64,000 bases of DNA from Piscinibacter sp943370595 (GTDB lineage: Bacteria; Pseudomonadota; Gammaproteobacteria; Burkholderiales; Burkholderiaceae_C). Shown here in pieces: positions 35,593-43,897 of this stretch. Position 1 is the stretch's first letter; each line of letters starts with the position of its first letter. A program made the position numbers and the translations under genes. The notes below the pieces were generated by a model. That model had not been told where the DNA came from and searched no databases. It saw nothing but the letters and a program-made list of their open reading frames with translations. The DNA lies in the NCBI GenBank assembly GCA_943370595.1, contig CALRRO020000009.1, forward strand, positions 1-64,000. Direction: 5' to 3'.

Positions 35593-35594
35593 AG

Positions 35595-36746
35595 ATGAAA
35601 GCAGCCAAAAAAACGACCACCGGTCGACAGGAGTTGGTCGTCCGCGCTCTGCACACCACACAGGGCGAAGGACTGGACGTCTACGCATTCTTCATCAAGG
35701 GCGGTGACATTGTCCGAGTGGCAGACATTTCGCGCATCGAGCGTGACGCGGCTGATGAACTCAAGGGATTTCAACGTCCAGAGATTCGCCAGCACGTCAA
35801 AGGCATCGTGGACTATCTCAATCAGGGTGACGTCCTCTTTCCTAACGCCATCATCCTGGCGCTGGCGCCGGACGTGAAGTTCGCTGCTTCGCGTGGCAGC
35901 AAGCCTGCGGGCGATACCAGGGTGTCTGAGAGTGGCACCTTGACCTTGCCGATCTATGCAGAGGGCCAGCGCGTTGCCTGGATCGTCGATGGTCAGCAGC
36001 GATCGATTGCGCTATCACAGGCGCAACACAAGGATCTGGCGGTACCTGTGATTGGCTTCGTGTCCGACCGGCTCTCAGTGCAGCGCGAGCAGTTCATCTT
36101 GGTGAATAAGGCCAAGCCCCTGCCGACGCGCTTGATCAATGAGTTGTTGCCCGAGACCGCGACCTTCGTTCTTCCGCGGGATCTGGTGGCGCGCAAGGTG
36201 CCTGCGGAACTGGTGAGCACCCTTAACCAGGATCCGGCATCGCCGTTCTTCCGCCTGGTCAAGCGCGCCTCGGACCGCGGGGCGTCCGAGGCAGTGGTCA
36301 CGGATACCGCGCTGCTATCCCTGATCAAGAGCAGTCTGTCAAATCCGCTGGGGGCCTTGGCACCGTTCAAGTCGGTCGGACGGGAGGGCGGCGGTGATGT
36401 CGTAGGGATGTATCGCATCCTGACAACGTACTGGTCGGCGGTGAAGGCCGTATTTCCCGACGCTTGGGGCAAGGATCCGAAGCAGAGTCGACTGATGCAC
36501 AGCGCTGGCTTGATGGCCATGGGATTGCTCATGGATGCGATCTATGCGCGACTACCCCCCAATTCGGAGGTAGCTGCCGTGCAGCGCGAACTCGAGAAGG
36601 TTGCGCCGTCTTGCCGTTGGACCAAGGGAACATGGGAGACGCTAGGGTTGGCTTGGAACGAAGTGCAGAACACTCCCCCCCACGTAAAGAAGCTGCAGGA
36701 CACGTTGGTGCGTGCCTATGCCGCCAGCAAGATCGCCTCGAAATAG
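35595..36746 (+). CDS. dpdB: DpdB-like DGQQR-motif protein (first copy)
   Basis: The 383-residue protein has the DGQQR motif (132-136; WIVDGQQRSIALSQA) followed by REQFILVNKAKPLPTRLINE. These are the signatures shared by DpdB and DndB, ParB-like ATPases. DpdB is needed with DpdA for base exchange of guanine for preQ0 in DNA. A KGFQRP-type block near 57-63 is also conserved in the second copy at 38040. The ATG at 35595 lies two bases after the upstream stop, with GAAG as weak site. dpdA follows after one base. Confidence 0.85.
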   Translation: MKAAKKTTTGRQELVVRALHTTQGEGLDVYAFFIKGGDIVRVADISRIERDAADELKGFQRPEIRQHVKGIVDYLNQGDVLFPNAIILALAPDVKFAASRGSKPAGDTRVSESGTLTLPIYAEGQRVAWIVDGQQRSIALSQAQHKDLAVPVIGFVSDRLSVQREQFILVNKAKPLPTRLINELLPETATFVLPRDLVARKVPAELVSTLNQDPASPFFRLVKRASDRGASEAVVTDTALLSLIKSSLSNPLGALAPFKSVGREGGGDVVGMYRILTTYWSAVKAVFPDAWGKDPKQSRLMHSAGLMAMGLLMDAIYARLPPNSEVAAVQRELEKVAPSCRWTKGTWETLGLAWNEVQNTPPHVKKLQDTLVRAYAASKIASK

Positions 36747-36747
36747 C

Positions 36748-38043
36748 ATGAAGTTCTTGTACTCGGATACGCAGGACTATGTCGACCCTGGGTACGACTT
36801 CCTGAACGATCGCTCCAGGCCTGGCCGTGAGCGCTACTGGTCCGACGTCTATGCACATGAGTTCATGGACCCAGCGCCCTATGACGGGTTGTTGGTGTCC
36901 ATGAGCGCCGTGCGGCAGGCCACAGGTGTGGCAGCTTCAAAGGTTCGCTACTCCACAAGGGAGGAGCAGCGCTTGCTGCGAGATGGCGCTCGGCAGTTCT
37001 TGCGCTATGGTGGGCCAAGGTTCAAGGACGCAATGCTGCTGGGTGACTGCGGCGCCTTTGCCTACGTGGAGCATCCGGTGCCAGCCTACGCTCCCGAGGA
37101 GGTGGTGGAGTTCTATACCGAAGCCGGGTTTACCCACGGCATTTCCCCGGACCACATCATCTTTGACTGTGACCTCGCCAACCCTTCGGAGCGGGCGGTC
37201 GACGCCGCGATCCGGCAGCGGTTTGCCATCACGCTGGCCAATGCCGAGGTATTCCTAGGCCTTGTCAAGCGCGAGGGAATGCCCTTCGAGCCACTCGGAC
37301 CCGTGCAGGGGTGGTCACCCAAGAGCATGGCCGAGGCGGCACATCGACTCGAGCGGATGGGGTACCGTTATTTGGCCATCGGGGGCCTAGTTCCCTTGAA
37401 GGTCGACGCTATCAAGGCCGTGTTGACAGCTATCCGAGAACGGATTCGCCCAGAGACCGATATTCATCTGCTTGGCTTTGCGAAAGCCGACAGCATCCAA
37501 GAGTTCACGGGCTTTGGAATCACAAGTTTTGATTCGACTTCGCCGCTGATCCGTGCATTCAAGGACGAGAAGGCGAACTACTACAGCGAAGGCTCAGACG
37601 GTCGACTGGAGTACTACACCGCGATCCGCATTCCCCAGGCCACGGAGAACGCACGCCTGATGCAAGGCATCAAGCGCGGTCAGTTCAGCGCAGAAGACCT
37701 GTTGCGGCGAGAGCGGCGAGCGTTGCATGAGGTACGGGCATATGACCGTGGGGCATCGTCGGCGGAGGCAACGCTGGATGCCGTGATGGACTATCACCAG
37801 TTCCTGCTGCGCGGCGACGGTACAGGCGCCGCGCAGCAGGACAAAGCGCTGCACAAAACCGCTGCACTTGTGCAGCGAACACTAGAACACAAGCCGTGGA
37901 AAAACTGCGACTGCGCGGTGTGCCGTGACATCGGTGTCGAGGTGATCATCTTTCGGTCCAGCAACCGCAACAAACGCCGGGGAATGCACAACCTCGGCGT
38001 CTACCACCGTCACCTAAGCAAAACTATCAAGGAGGCCGCGTGA
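36748..38043 (+). CDS. dpdA: DpdA, TGT-like DNA-guanine transglycosylase
   Basis: The 431-residue protein is a tRNA-guanine-transglycosylase homologue that swaps guanine for preQ0 in DNA. The TIM-barrel active site is kept. D100 in LGDCGAFAY corresponds to the general base of bacterial TGT, and D262 in TSFDSTSP to the nucleophile. The C-terminal zinc site is intact as C387-x-C389-xx-C392 and H414 (CDCAVC...MHN). It differs from tRNA-TGT in length and in the region before the zinc site, and lies among dpd and que genes, so DNA is the substrate. Its stop overlaps the next dpdB copy. Confidence 0.92.
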   Translation: MKFLYSDTQDYVDPGYDFLNDRSRPGRERYWSDVYAHEFMDPAPYDGLLVSMSAVRQATGVAASKVRYSTREEQRLLRDGARQFLRYGGPRFKDAMLLGDCGAFAYVEHPVPAYAPEEVVEFYTEAGFTHGISPDHIIFDCDLANPSERAVDAAIRQRFAITLANAEVFLGLVKREGMPFEPLGPVQGWSPKSMAEAAHRLERMGYRYLAIGGLVPLKVDAIKAVLTAIRERIRPETDIHLLGFAKADSIQEFTGFGITSFDSTSPLIRAFKDEKANYYSEGSDGRLEYYTAIRIPQATENARLMQGIKRGQFSAEDLLRRERRALHEVRAYDRGASSAEATLDAVMDYHQFLLRGDGTGAAQQDKALHKTAALVQRTLEHKPWKNCDCAVCRDIGVEVIIFRSSNRNKRRGMHNLGVYHRHLSKTIKEAA

Positions 38044-39119
38044 CCACATACCGATTCAAAGCAGTCCGGGCACAGCAGGCGCCAGGCCACGATGTGTTTG
38101 TGTTTGCCGCCGCCCCTTCCGATGTGCTGACGTTTGCTGCGATCGAGCGTGTCGCACGGGCGGATGATGGGCAGCTCAGGGGCTTTCAGCGGCATCAGGT
38201 TGCCTCTCACATTCGCGACATCCGCGACTACCTGACGCGCGAGGATGCGTTACTGCCCAACGCCGTGATCGTTGCCTTCATTGACGGCGTGACCGTAAGA
38301 GACCTTTCCGATGGGCTGGTCCAGGTCCAGATCGACGTGCCGAAGAACCAACCCCCGGGATTCGTCGTCGACGGGCAGCAGCGGCTTTCGGCGCTGGCAG
38401 GTATCGATAAGCCCGGCTTCCAAGTATTCGTTTCGGCTCTGATCTGCAAGGACTACAACGAGCTACGCCAGCAGTTCGTCTTGATCAACAACACGCGTCC
38501 TCTGCCGAAAACTCTGATCTACGAGTTGCTGCCGAACGTGGAGGGTTTGCCCGAGCGATTCACTCAGCGCAAGTTCTCTGCGCGCATCGTCGACATGCTC
38601 AACTTCACGCGCGGGAGTTCTCTGCACGGCGAGGTACGGCAGCACACGAACCCGACAGGGATGATCAGCGACACCGCGATGCAGCGCCTGATCATGAACT
38701 CGGCCTCAGACGGTGCAATTCGCAGCCTGATGCACTTCGATGACCGCGAGGAGCGAGCGTTTCAGTTGGTCAACGAGTTCTTTCATGCCGTGGCCAAGAT
38801 CTACGGCTCGGCTTGGTATGGCATGGCCCCGCGCTTCTCGCGACTGCGGCACGGCGCCGGAATCGTGGCCATGGGCTTCGTCATGGACCACCTGTACAGC
38901 CTTGAAGGGGCGACAGAGCGGGACCAGTTCGAACCGGGCTTGCGACTGCTAGCGCCACACACAGCCTGGACCAGCGGCCAGTGGCCCTTAGAGCCATGGG
39001 ATACGCGCCCGTGGAATGGTATCCAGAACACGCCGAGCGACATCGATCTGCTGACGCGCTACCTCGTCAGCTCCCTCAAGAAGGCGCTGCGCAAGCCGCG
39101 TCGCATCGCCAATGGATGA
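38040..39119 (+). CDS. dpdB: DpdB-like DGQQR-motif protein (second copy)
   Basis: The 359-residue protein is paralogous to the one at 35595. It shares LRGFQRHQVASHIRDIRDYL, DGQQR (111-115; FVVDGQQRLSALAG) and the RQQFVLINNTRPLPKTLIYE block. A GTG start at 38040 overlaps the dpdA stop (GTGA) and has AAGGAGG upstream. Two DpdB-like proteins on either side of DpdA suggest a heteromeric partner or division of labour. The stop overlaps the start of queC. Confidence 0.85.
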   Translation: MTTYRFKAVRAQQAPGHDVFVFAAAPSDVLTFAAIERVARADDGQLRGFQRHQVASHIRDIRDYLTREDALLPNAVIVAFIDGVTVRDLSDGLVQVQIDVPKNQPPGFVVDGQQRLSALAGIDKPGFQVFVSALICKDYNELRQQFVLINNTRPLPKTLIYELLPNVEGLPERFTQRKFSARIVDMLNFTRGSSLHGEVRQHTNPTGMISDTAMQRLIMNSASDGAIRSLMHFDDREERAFQLVNEFFHAVAKIYGSAWYGMAPRFSRLRHGAGIVAMGFVMDHLYSLEGATERDQFEPGLRLLAPHTAWTSGQWPLEPWDTRPWNGIQNTPSDIDLLTRYLVSSLKKALRKPRRIANG

Positions 39120-39828
39120 CATCATGGAACGCAAAGCGCTGGTGCTGTTTTCCGGAGGTCAGGACTCGGCCACGTGCCTGGCCTGGGCCCTGGATCGCTA
39201 CGCCCAGGTCGAGACGGTCGGATTTAACTATGGGCAGCGCCATGCGGTGGAACTGGACTGCCGCAAGGTGGTGCTGGAGCGGCTGATGGCGGAGTTCCCG
39301 GCCTGGGCGCCGCGTTTGGGCGCCGACCACATCCTTGACCTCGCGCTGCTGGGTCAGGTGAGCGACACCGCCCTCACCCAGGATCGCGAGATCCAGTTCG
39401 CGGCATCCGGACTGCCTACGACCTTTGTGCCGGGGCGCAATCTGCTGTTCTTCACCTTTGCTGCTGCGGTGGCCTACAGGCGTGGTCTGTCGGTGCTGGT
39501 GGGCGGGATGTGCGAGACCGACTACTCCGGCTATCCGGACTGCCGTGACAACACGCTCAAGGCACTGCAGGTGGCGATCAGCCTGGGGCTCGACGCCCCG
39601 ATGGTGGTCGAGACGCCCCTAATGTGGCTGGACAAGGCCCAGACCTGGCGCATGGCGAAGGATCTGGGCGGTGCTGCGCTTGTGGAGTTGATCCGCACGG
39701 AAACGCACACCTGCTACCTGGGCGACCACACAACCCAGAACGCCTGGGGCTATGGCTGTGGGCAGTGTCCTGCCTGCGACCTGCGGCGCAAGGGCTACGA
39801 GATCTTCAACGCCACGGAGGCCGCATGA
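39112..39828 (+). CDS. queC: QueC, 7-cyano-7-deazaguanine (preQ0) synthase
   Basis: The 238-residue enzyme makes preQ0 from 7-carboxy-7-deazaguanine using ATP and ammonia. The PP-loop SGGQDS (14-19) and the C-terminal zinc ligands in THTCYLGD and GCGQCPACDLR are present, as is VGGMCETDYSGYPDCR. The ATG at 39112 overlaps the end of dpdB; a second ATG at 39124 is equally possible. It supplies preQ0 to DpdA within the same operon. The stop overlaps queD (ATGA). Confidence 0.92.
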   Translation: MDDIMERKALVLFSGGQDSATCLAWALDRYAQVETVGFNYGQRHAVELDCRKVVLERLMAEFPAWAPRLGADHILDLALLGQVSDTALTQDREIQFAASGLPTTFVPGRNLLFFTFAAAVAYRRGLSVLVGGMCETDYSGYPDCRDNTLKALQVAISLGLDAPMVVETPLMWLDKAQTWRMAKDLGGAALVELIRTETHTCYLGDHTTQNAWGYGCGQCPACDLRRKGYEIFNATEAA

Positions 39829-40934
39829 GCACCACCCCTCTTTCGCTGTCGGTGCTGCATGCCGCCAGCAGCCGGTTCGAGGCCGCCCGGCAGGTCGACA
39901 TGCTGCCGGCCGGACATCGTTGCCGCAACCTGCACGGTCATGGGTTTACGGCCACAGCCTATGCCCGCGTGCCGGCGGACTGGGTGACCTACCCCGGCGG
40001 CGAGGTGGCGGCCCTGCAGCGACAGGTCGATCGCTGCGCCGGTCTGCTGAATTACGGGTTGCTCAACGACAAGGTGGCCCAACCGACCGACGAGAACCTG
40101 GCGCGGTGGATTCGTGGCCGGTTGGATGCCCCTGGTATTGATCGCGTGGCCGTGCAGAGCACACCCAATCAGGGTGTCGAGGTCGACGCCCGCGATCATG
40201 CGCATGTGTGGCGGCGCTACCGGTTCCAGGCGGCTCATCGCCTGCCGCATGTGCCACTGGGCCACAAGTGCGGACGCCTGCACGGGCACGGCTTCGAAGT
40301 CATCGTCCATGCCGACCAGGATCTGGCGGGGGCCGACCTGAGCATCGACTATGACCACCTGGACGACCTGTGGGCGCCGATCGCGGCGCAGGTCAACTAC
40401 CGCTGCCTGAACGAGATCCCGGGCCTTTCCAATCCCACCAGCGAGATGATCTCGTCATGGTTGTGGGAGCGCTTGAAACCTGAACTGCCCGCGATGTCGT
40501 GGGTGACGGTCTACGAGACGGCCTCGTGCGGTGCGACCTACGACGGTGCCAACTACCGGATCTGGAAGGACTTCACCGTCGACAGCGCGGTGCAACTCCG
40601 CCACGCACCGGCCAGTGATCCGAGGCATCGGGTCCACGGGCACACCTATACGCTGCGGCTTCATCTGGGGGCACCGCTGGACCAAGTCATGGGATGGACT
40701 GTGGACTTCGGGGACGTGAAGGCGGTGTTCGATCCGATTTTCAAGTCGCTGGATCACCACCCGCTGCATGAACAGGCGGAACTGGCCGACGGCGACACGA
40801 CGACGATTGCGCGCTGGTTGCATGAGCGCACCCGTCGCGAACTGCCCCAACTGACCCGGGTCGACCTGTTCGAGTCCGAGGGCTGCGGTTCAATGGTTGG
40901 TGTCGATCTAGCAGGTCCGGCGTTGCCGGTTTAG
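39825..40934 (+). CDS. queD: Three-module QueD-like protein (6-carboxy-tetrahydropterin synthase)
   Basis: The 369-residue protein is three tandem QueD/PTPS modules (about 8-125, 130-245, 250-365), whereas QueD usually has one of about 120 residues. Zinc motifs HGHG (37-40), HGHG (153-156) and HGHT (271-274) occur once in each. Modules 1 and 2 keep the catalytic Cys (C33, C149) but have NY where QueD has Asp-His (LNYGLLND, VNYRCLNE). Module 3 has the Asp-His (D310-H311 region, SLDHHPLHE) but lacks the Cys. E231 and E350 match the substrate Glu; module 1 has a Gln. It makes carboxy-tetrahydropterin for preQ0. The ATGA overlap couples it to queC. Confidence 0.88.
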   Translation: MSTTPLSLSVLHAASSRFEAARQVDMLPAGHRCRNLHGHGFTATAYARVPADWVTYPGGEVAALQRQVDRCAGLLNYGLLNDKVAQPTDENLARWIRGRLDAPGIDRVAVQSTPNQGVEVDARDHAHVWRRYRFQAAHRLPHVPLGHKCGRLHGHGFEVIVHADQDLAGADLSIDYDHLDDLWAPIAAQVNYRCLNEIPGLSNPTSEMISSWLWERLKPELPAMSWVTVYETASCGATYDGANYRIWKDFTVDSAVQLRHAPASDPRHRVHGHTYTLRLHLGAPLDQVMGWTVDFGDVKAVFDPIFKSLDHHPLHEQAELADGDTTTIARWLHERTRRELPQLTRVDLFESEGCGSMVGVDLAGPALPV

Positions 40935-40937
40935 GAC

Positions 40938-41579
40938 ATGACGTACTCAGTCAAGGAGATCTTCTACACGCTGCAGGGCGAAGGCCTCCAGGCGGGGATG
41001 CCGGCGGTCTTCTGCCGCTTCGCGGGTTGCAATCTATGGACAGGGCGCGAGGAGGATCGGGCTTCGGCGGTCTGCCGCTTCTGCGACACGGACTTCGTCG
41101 GGACAGACGGCACTCTTGGTGGCAAATATGCTACTGCCGCTGAACTTGCGGATCGAGTTGCATCACTTTGGCCCACGACTGACTCGCAGCACCAGTTAGT
41201 AGTCATGACGGGCGGGGAGCCACTCCTGCAGGTAGATTCCGCGCTAATCGCAGCGATTCACGCTCGCGGATTTCGCATCGCAATTGAGACCAATGGTACT
41301 CTTGTCGCTCCCAGTGGTATCGATTGGATATGCGTAAGTCCAAAGGCGGGCGCTCAGTTGGTGCAAACGCATGGCCACGAGCTCAAGCTGATTTATCCGC
41401 AAGCTGGTCTGTTGCCACACGACTTGCCATTTTCCGCGCTTCACTTCGACCACTACCTGCTTCAACCAATGGACGGGCCAGCCATCTTGGCGAATACGGC
41501 ATCTGCGATCGAATACTGTCGCGCCAATCCGCAATGGCGTCTCTCCATGCAGACCCACAAAGTCTTGCAGATTCGCTAG
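40938..41579 (+). CDS. queE: QueE, 7-carboxy-7-deazaguanine synthase (radical SAM)
   Basis: The 213-residue radical-SAM enzyme rearranges carboxy-tetrahydropterin to the deazaguanine. It has the cluster ligands C31, C46 and C49 with a C-x14-C-x2-C spacing used by a subgroup of QueE. GEGLQAGMPAVFCRF and MTGGEPLLQ are also present. Its ATG is three bases after the queD stop. From about 41100 the GC content falls sharply, while the protein remains intact to VLQIR. It is the last que gene; folE is not in the island. Confidence 0.9.
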   Translation: MTYSVKEIFYTLQGEGLQAGMPAVFCRFAGCNLWTGREEDRASAVCRFCDTDFVGTDGTLGGKYATAAELADRVASLWPTTDSQHQLVVMTGGEPLLQVDSALIAAIHARGFRIAIETNGTLVAPSGIDWICVSPKAGAQLVQTHGHELKLIYPQAGLLPHDLPFSALHFDHYLLQPMDGPAILANTASAIEYCRANPQWRLSMQTHKVLQIR

Positions 41580-41639
41580 TGCCCATCGTGTGGCCTCAAT
41601 GCGCCAAGGTCAGCATCCATGAGAATTCAGTAATTGAGT

Positions 41640-42551
41640 ATGGAGAAAGGTGATTTCCTTGGGAGGTGGAAACCCGCCACCAGAGGTGAGGGACTTCTGC
41701 ACTTACTCGTCACAAACGTTGCAGAGTTAAGGTCAATTGGAGAAACGACGAACGACTGGATCCCAGAAGTATCTCGATCTCGATCACTTGCAGATTTTCT
41801 GCACGGTGTAGTGGTGCTCCATGTGTTCGGGCGACTGCTACAAGCCTCGAAGGCGTTTCGCAACAGGCACCTTGACGACGAGGAGAAGTGTCTACCCCAA
41901 ATAGAAAGCTTTCTTGTAGAGAAACTGAATATCACCCGCGCCACTTGCGACAGGTTCGATGAAATCGCTCCTCTAGCCTTGGACGCGGCGCGAGCATCTT
42001 GCAAGAACAATCACACCGTGTCTAGGGGGAAGCGGCAAGAAATACAGGAGGAGTTCCGAACCGCATTCAGGTGCTACTCATGCGGAGCATCTCTCGACCC
42101 GAGCGAAAGAAAGAAGGAGATTCCGCATCCCAAGAAGCCGTGGCGGAGGATACCGAATCCACGCTTCGCAGAGTACGAACACATTTGGCCGCATTCCTTC
42201 GGCGGCGACACGATCGTTGCGAATCTAGCGCCTGTCTGTCTACCCTGCAATGATGCAAAGGAAAACAGCATCTCTTGGGAATGGACCCTGGTGCAATCAC
42301 TATTGCCCACGGCAGACCTAGGACAGCAGACGCTCGATCCGAAGCACACCTCCCGATCTATCAAGGTGTCTCTTCACATGCGCGCAGCAATGCTTTACGC
42401 CCGCTCCCACGGCACCACGCTAAAGGACGCACTGCGAACGATTGGGCCACGCGAATCATCTGTCATGGTAATTGACGCCGAGGACACGCCCGACTTCTTT
42501 AACCTAATGGTCCATGACTCCGGGCGAACCGGAATACAGTGGGAAGCATAA
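41640..42551 (+). CDS. HNH endonuclease-domain protein inside the Dpd island
   Basis: The 303-residue protein has a C-terminal HNH fold. It has CYSCGASL as first CxxC, YEHIWPHSFGG supplying the first His, and NLAPVCLPCNDAKEN with the Asn and second CxxC. The N-terminal about 140 residues are helical and unlike known domains. The ATG at 41640 is preferred over a TTG two codons earlier. The stop overlaps the next gene by one base (TAATG), so the HNH and DGQHR proteins are coupled. Base composition is much lower in GC than in the dpd genes. It may cut unmodified or modified DNA. Confidence 0.75.
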   Translation: MEKGDFLGRWKPATRGEGLLHLLVTNVAELRSIGETTNDWIPEVSRSRSLADFLHGVVVLHVFGRLLQASKAFRNRHLDDEEKCLPQIESFLVEKLNITRATCDRFDEIAPLALDAARASCKNNHTVSRGKRQEIQEEFRTAFRCYSCGASLDPSERKKEIPHPKKPWRRIPNPRFAEYEHIWPHSFGGDTIVANLAPVCLPCNDAKENSISWEWTLVQSLLPTADLGQQTLDPKHTSRSIKVSLHMRAAMLYARSHGTTLKDALRTIGPRESSVMVIDAEDTPDFFNLMVHDSGRTGIQWEA

Positions 42552-43738
42552 TGACCACGAAGACATTTGAGTACTGGGCGCTGCGCTACAACCAGCGCGA
42601 CAATCAGGATGCGCCAACATTTTGCGTATTCCACGCGCCCGCCTCCCAGATACTCGAGTGGGCGGCGATCAATCGCTTGAATCGCGATGACCCAACGGCG
42701 ATCCAGAGAGATCCAAAAAAGAGCAGGATTTCAGGGATCAAGCGGTTTTTCCTGACGGAGGCCCGCAACACTGTGCCCACGGCAGTCGTCTTGACACTTG
42801 ATGATTGCAAAATTCAAGAGGCTACTTCAGTATCGATTGATGCGCAGTCCTATCCGATGACGGACCTCGTAAGGCTTGCCGTAACGGTCACAGAGGGCGC
42901 GTCAGAAGCCGATAAACCAGGACTGGTCATTGATGGACAGCATCGCCTTAAGGGCATTTCCGAGTACAGCAATAACACCCACGTAAATGTTGTTGTGCTG
43001 CTAAACACGGATGCTGACGAAAAGGCCTTTCAGTTCCTAGTGATCAACAACAAGGCATCAAAGGTTTCGCCAGATCACATCCGCGCCCTTAACGTTAACT
43101 ACTCGGACGCACTGCCGGAGCGATTGCTAACGGCCAGACTTGCGGTGAGCGAGAATGTTTCTTCGGTCCAAATTGCAGACAGCGATCCGGACAGCCCATT
43201 TAAGGGCCTCATAAAGTGGCCCAACAATTGGGTGTACAGGGGCGCTAAGCCAGAAAAGGCTGGGTTCATCGCCCCATCCGCAATCGAGGCGGCAATTAGT
43301 CACATCAAGTCAAAGCGGGTCGCAGATCTGGACGATGAAGAGACTGTGGACGACTTTTTCCTTGCGCTGTGGAGCGAGGTCAAGTCGCAGTGGGGAGCGT
43401 TGTTCTCCGAAAGGAGCGACGCTAATCCTACAAAGCTTCTCGATAAAGTTAGTATCGTTACTTTGACAGAATTTCTGACGGGGGAACTAATCTCAATATC
43501 GAGATCGAAGCATTCCCGCTTCAGCCTCTCCGACATGAGCAAGGTGCGCGAGAATACTAGGGACCTGTTGGCAACATTGAGCCCTGACTTCTGGTTGGTC
43601 GACTGGAAAAGTGCCAGCTACGATACAAGAGCTGGACGTGACTTACTGGTTGATGCGATCGAACGGATGCATGGGAATCTTGCTGACGGCAGAGAGTGGC
43701 ACCTTGATCTTGACACCGTCGTCGATTTGTCGGCTTAG
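42551..43738 (+). CDS. Third DGQHR-family (DndB/DpdB-like) protein
   Basis: The 395-residue protein has the DGQHR motif at 128-132 (LVIDGQHRLKGIS) followed by KAFQFLVINNKASKVSPDHI, as in DndB and DGQHR-domain proteins. It is less like the two DpdB copies than they are like each other; for instance it lacks the FQRHxV block and has a long insert before the motif. It overlaps the HNH gene and shares its low GC content. The pair is probably a separate cassette inserted at the end of the que genes. DndB regulates phosphorothioation in Dnd systems, so a regulatory or targeting role is possible. Confidence 0.75.
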   Translation: MTTKTFEYWALRYNQRDNQDAPTFCVFHAPASQILEWAAINRLNRDDPTAIQRDPKKSRISGIKRFFLTEARNTVPTAVVLTLDDCKIQEATSVSIDAQSYPMTDLVRLAVTVTEGASEADKPGLVIDGQHRLKGISEYSNNTHVNVVVLLNTDADEKAFQFLVINNKASKVSPDHIRALNVNYSDALPERLLTARLAVSENVSSVQIADSDPDSPFKGLIKWPNNWVYRGAKPEKAGFIAPSAIEAAISHIKSKRVADLDDEETVDDFFLALWSEVKSQWGALFSERSDANPTKLLDKVSIVTLTEFLTGELISISRSKHSRFSLSDMSKVRENTRDLLATLSPDFWLVDWKSASYDTRAGRDLLVDAIERMHGNLADGREWHLDLDTVVDLSA

Positions 43739-43897
43739 CCTTGAGCATTAAGTCGACCCCCGCTTGATCGCACCCAAGTAAGCTATCGTGCGGGTTAGGT
43801 TGGAAGCAGCGCGCAGCGCGGCATGAAAGGTGGCGCACCGCGAAGCCCATAATCATTTGGGCCCGCCGTTGCAGATTCACAAACCGCCGGGAGTTCT
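43739..43897. other. Convergent gap between the two Dpd operons
   Basis: The 159 bases separate the plus-strand operon from the minus-strand operon. A bidirectional terminator would be expected, but only short GC-rich inverted repeats such as GCGCAGCGC near 43815 are seen, with no T-run. Confidence 0.5.

Noticed and set aside
36748..38043. A housekeeping tRNA-guanine transglycosylase (tgt)
   Set aside because: The active-site and zinc residues are TGT-like, but the gene is embedded between two dpdB copies and que genes and differs in length, which fits DpdA acting on DNA.
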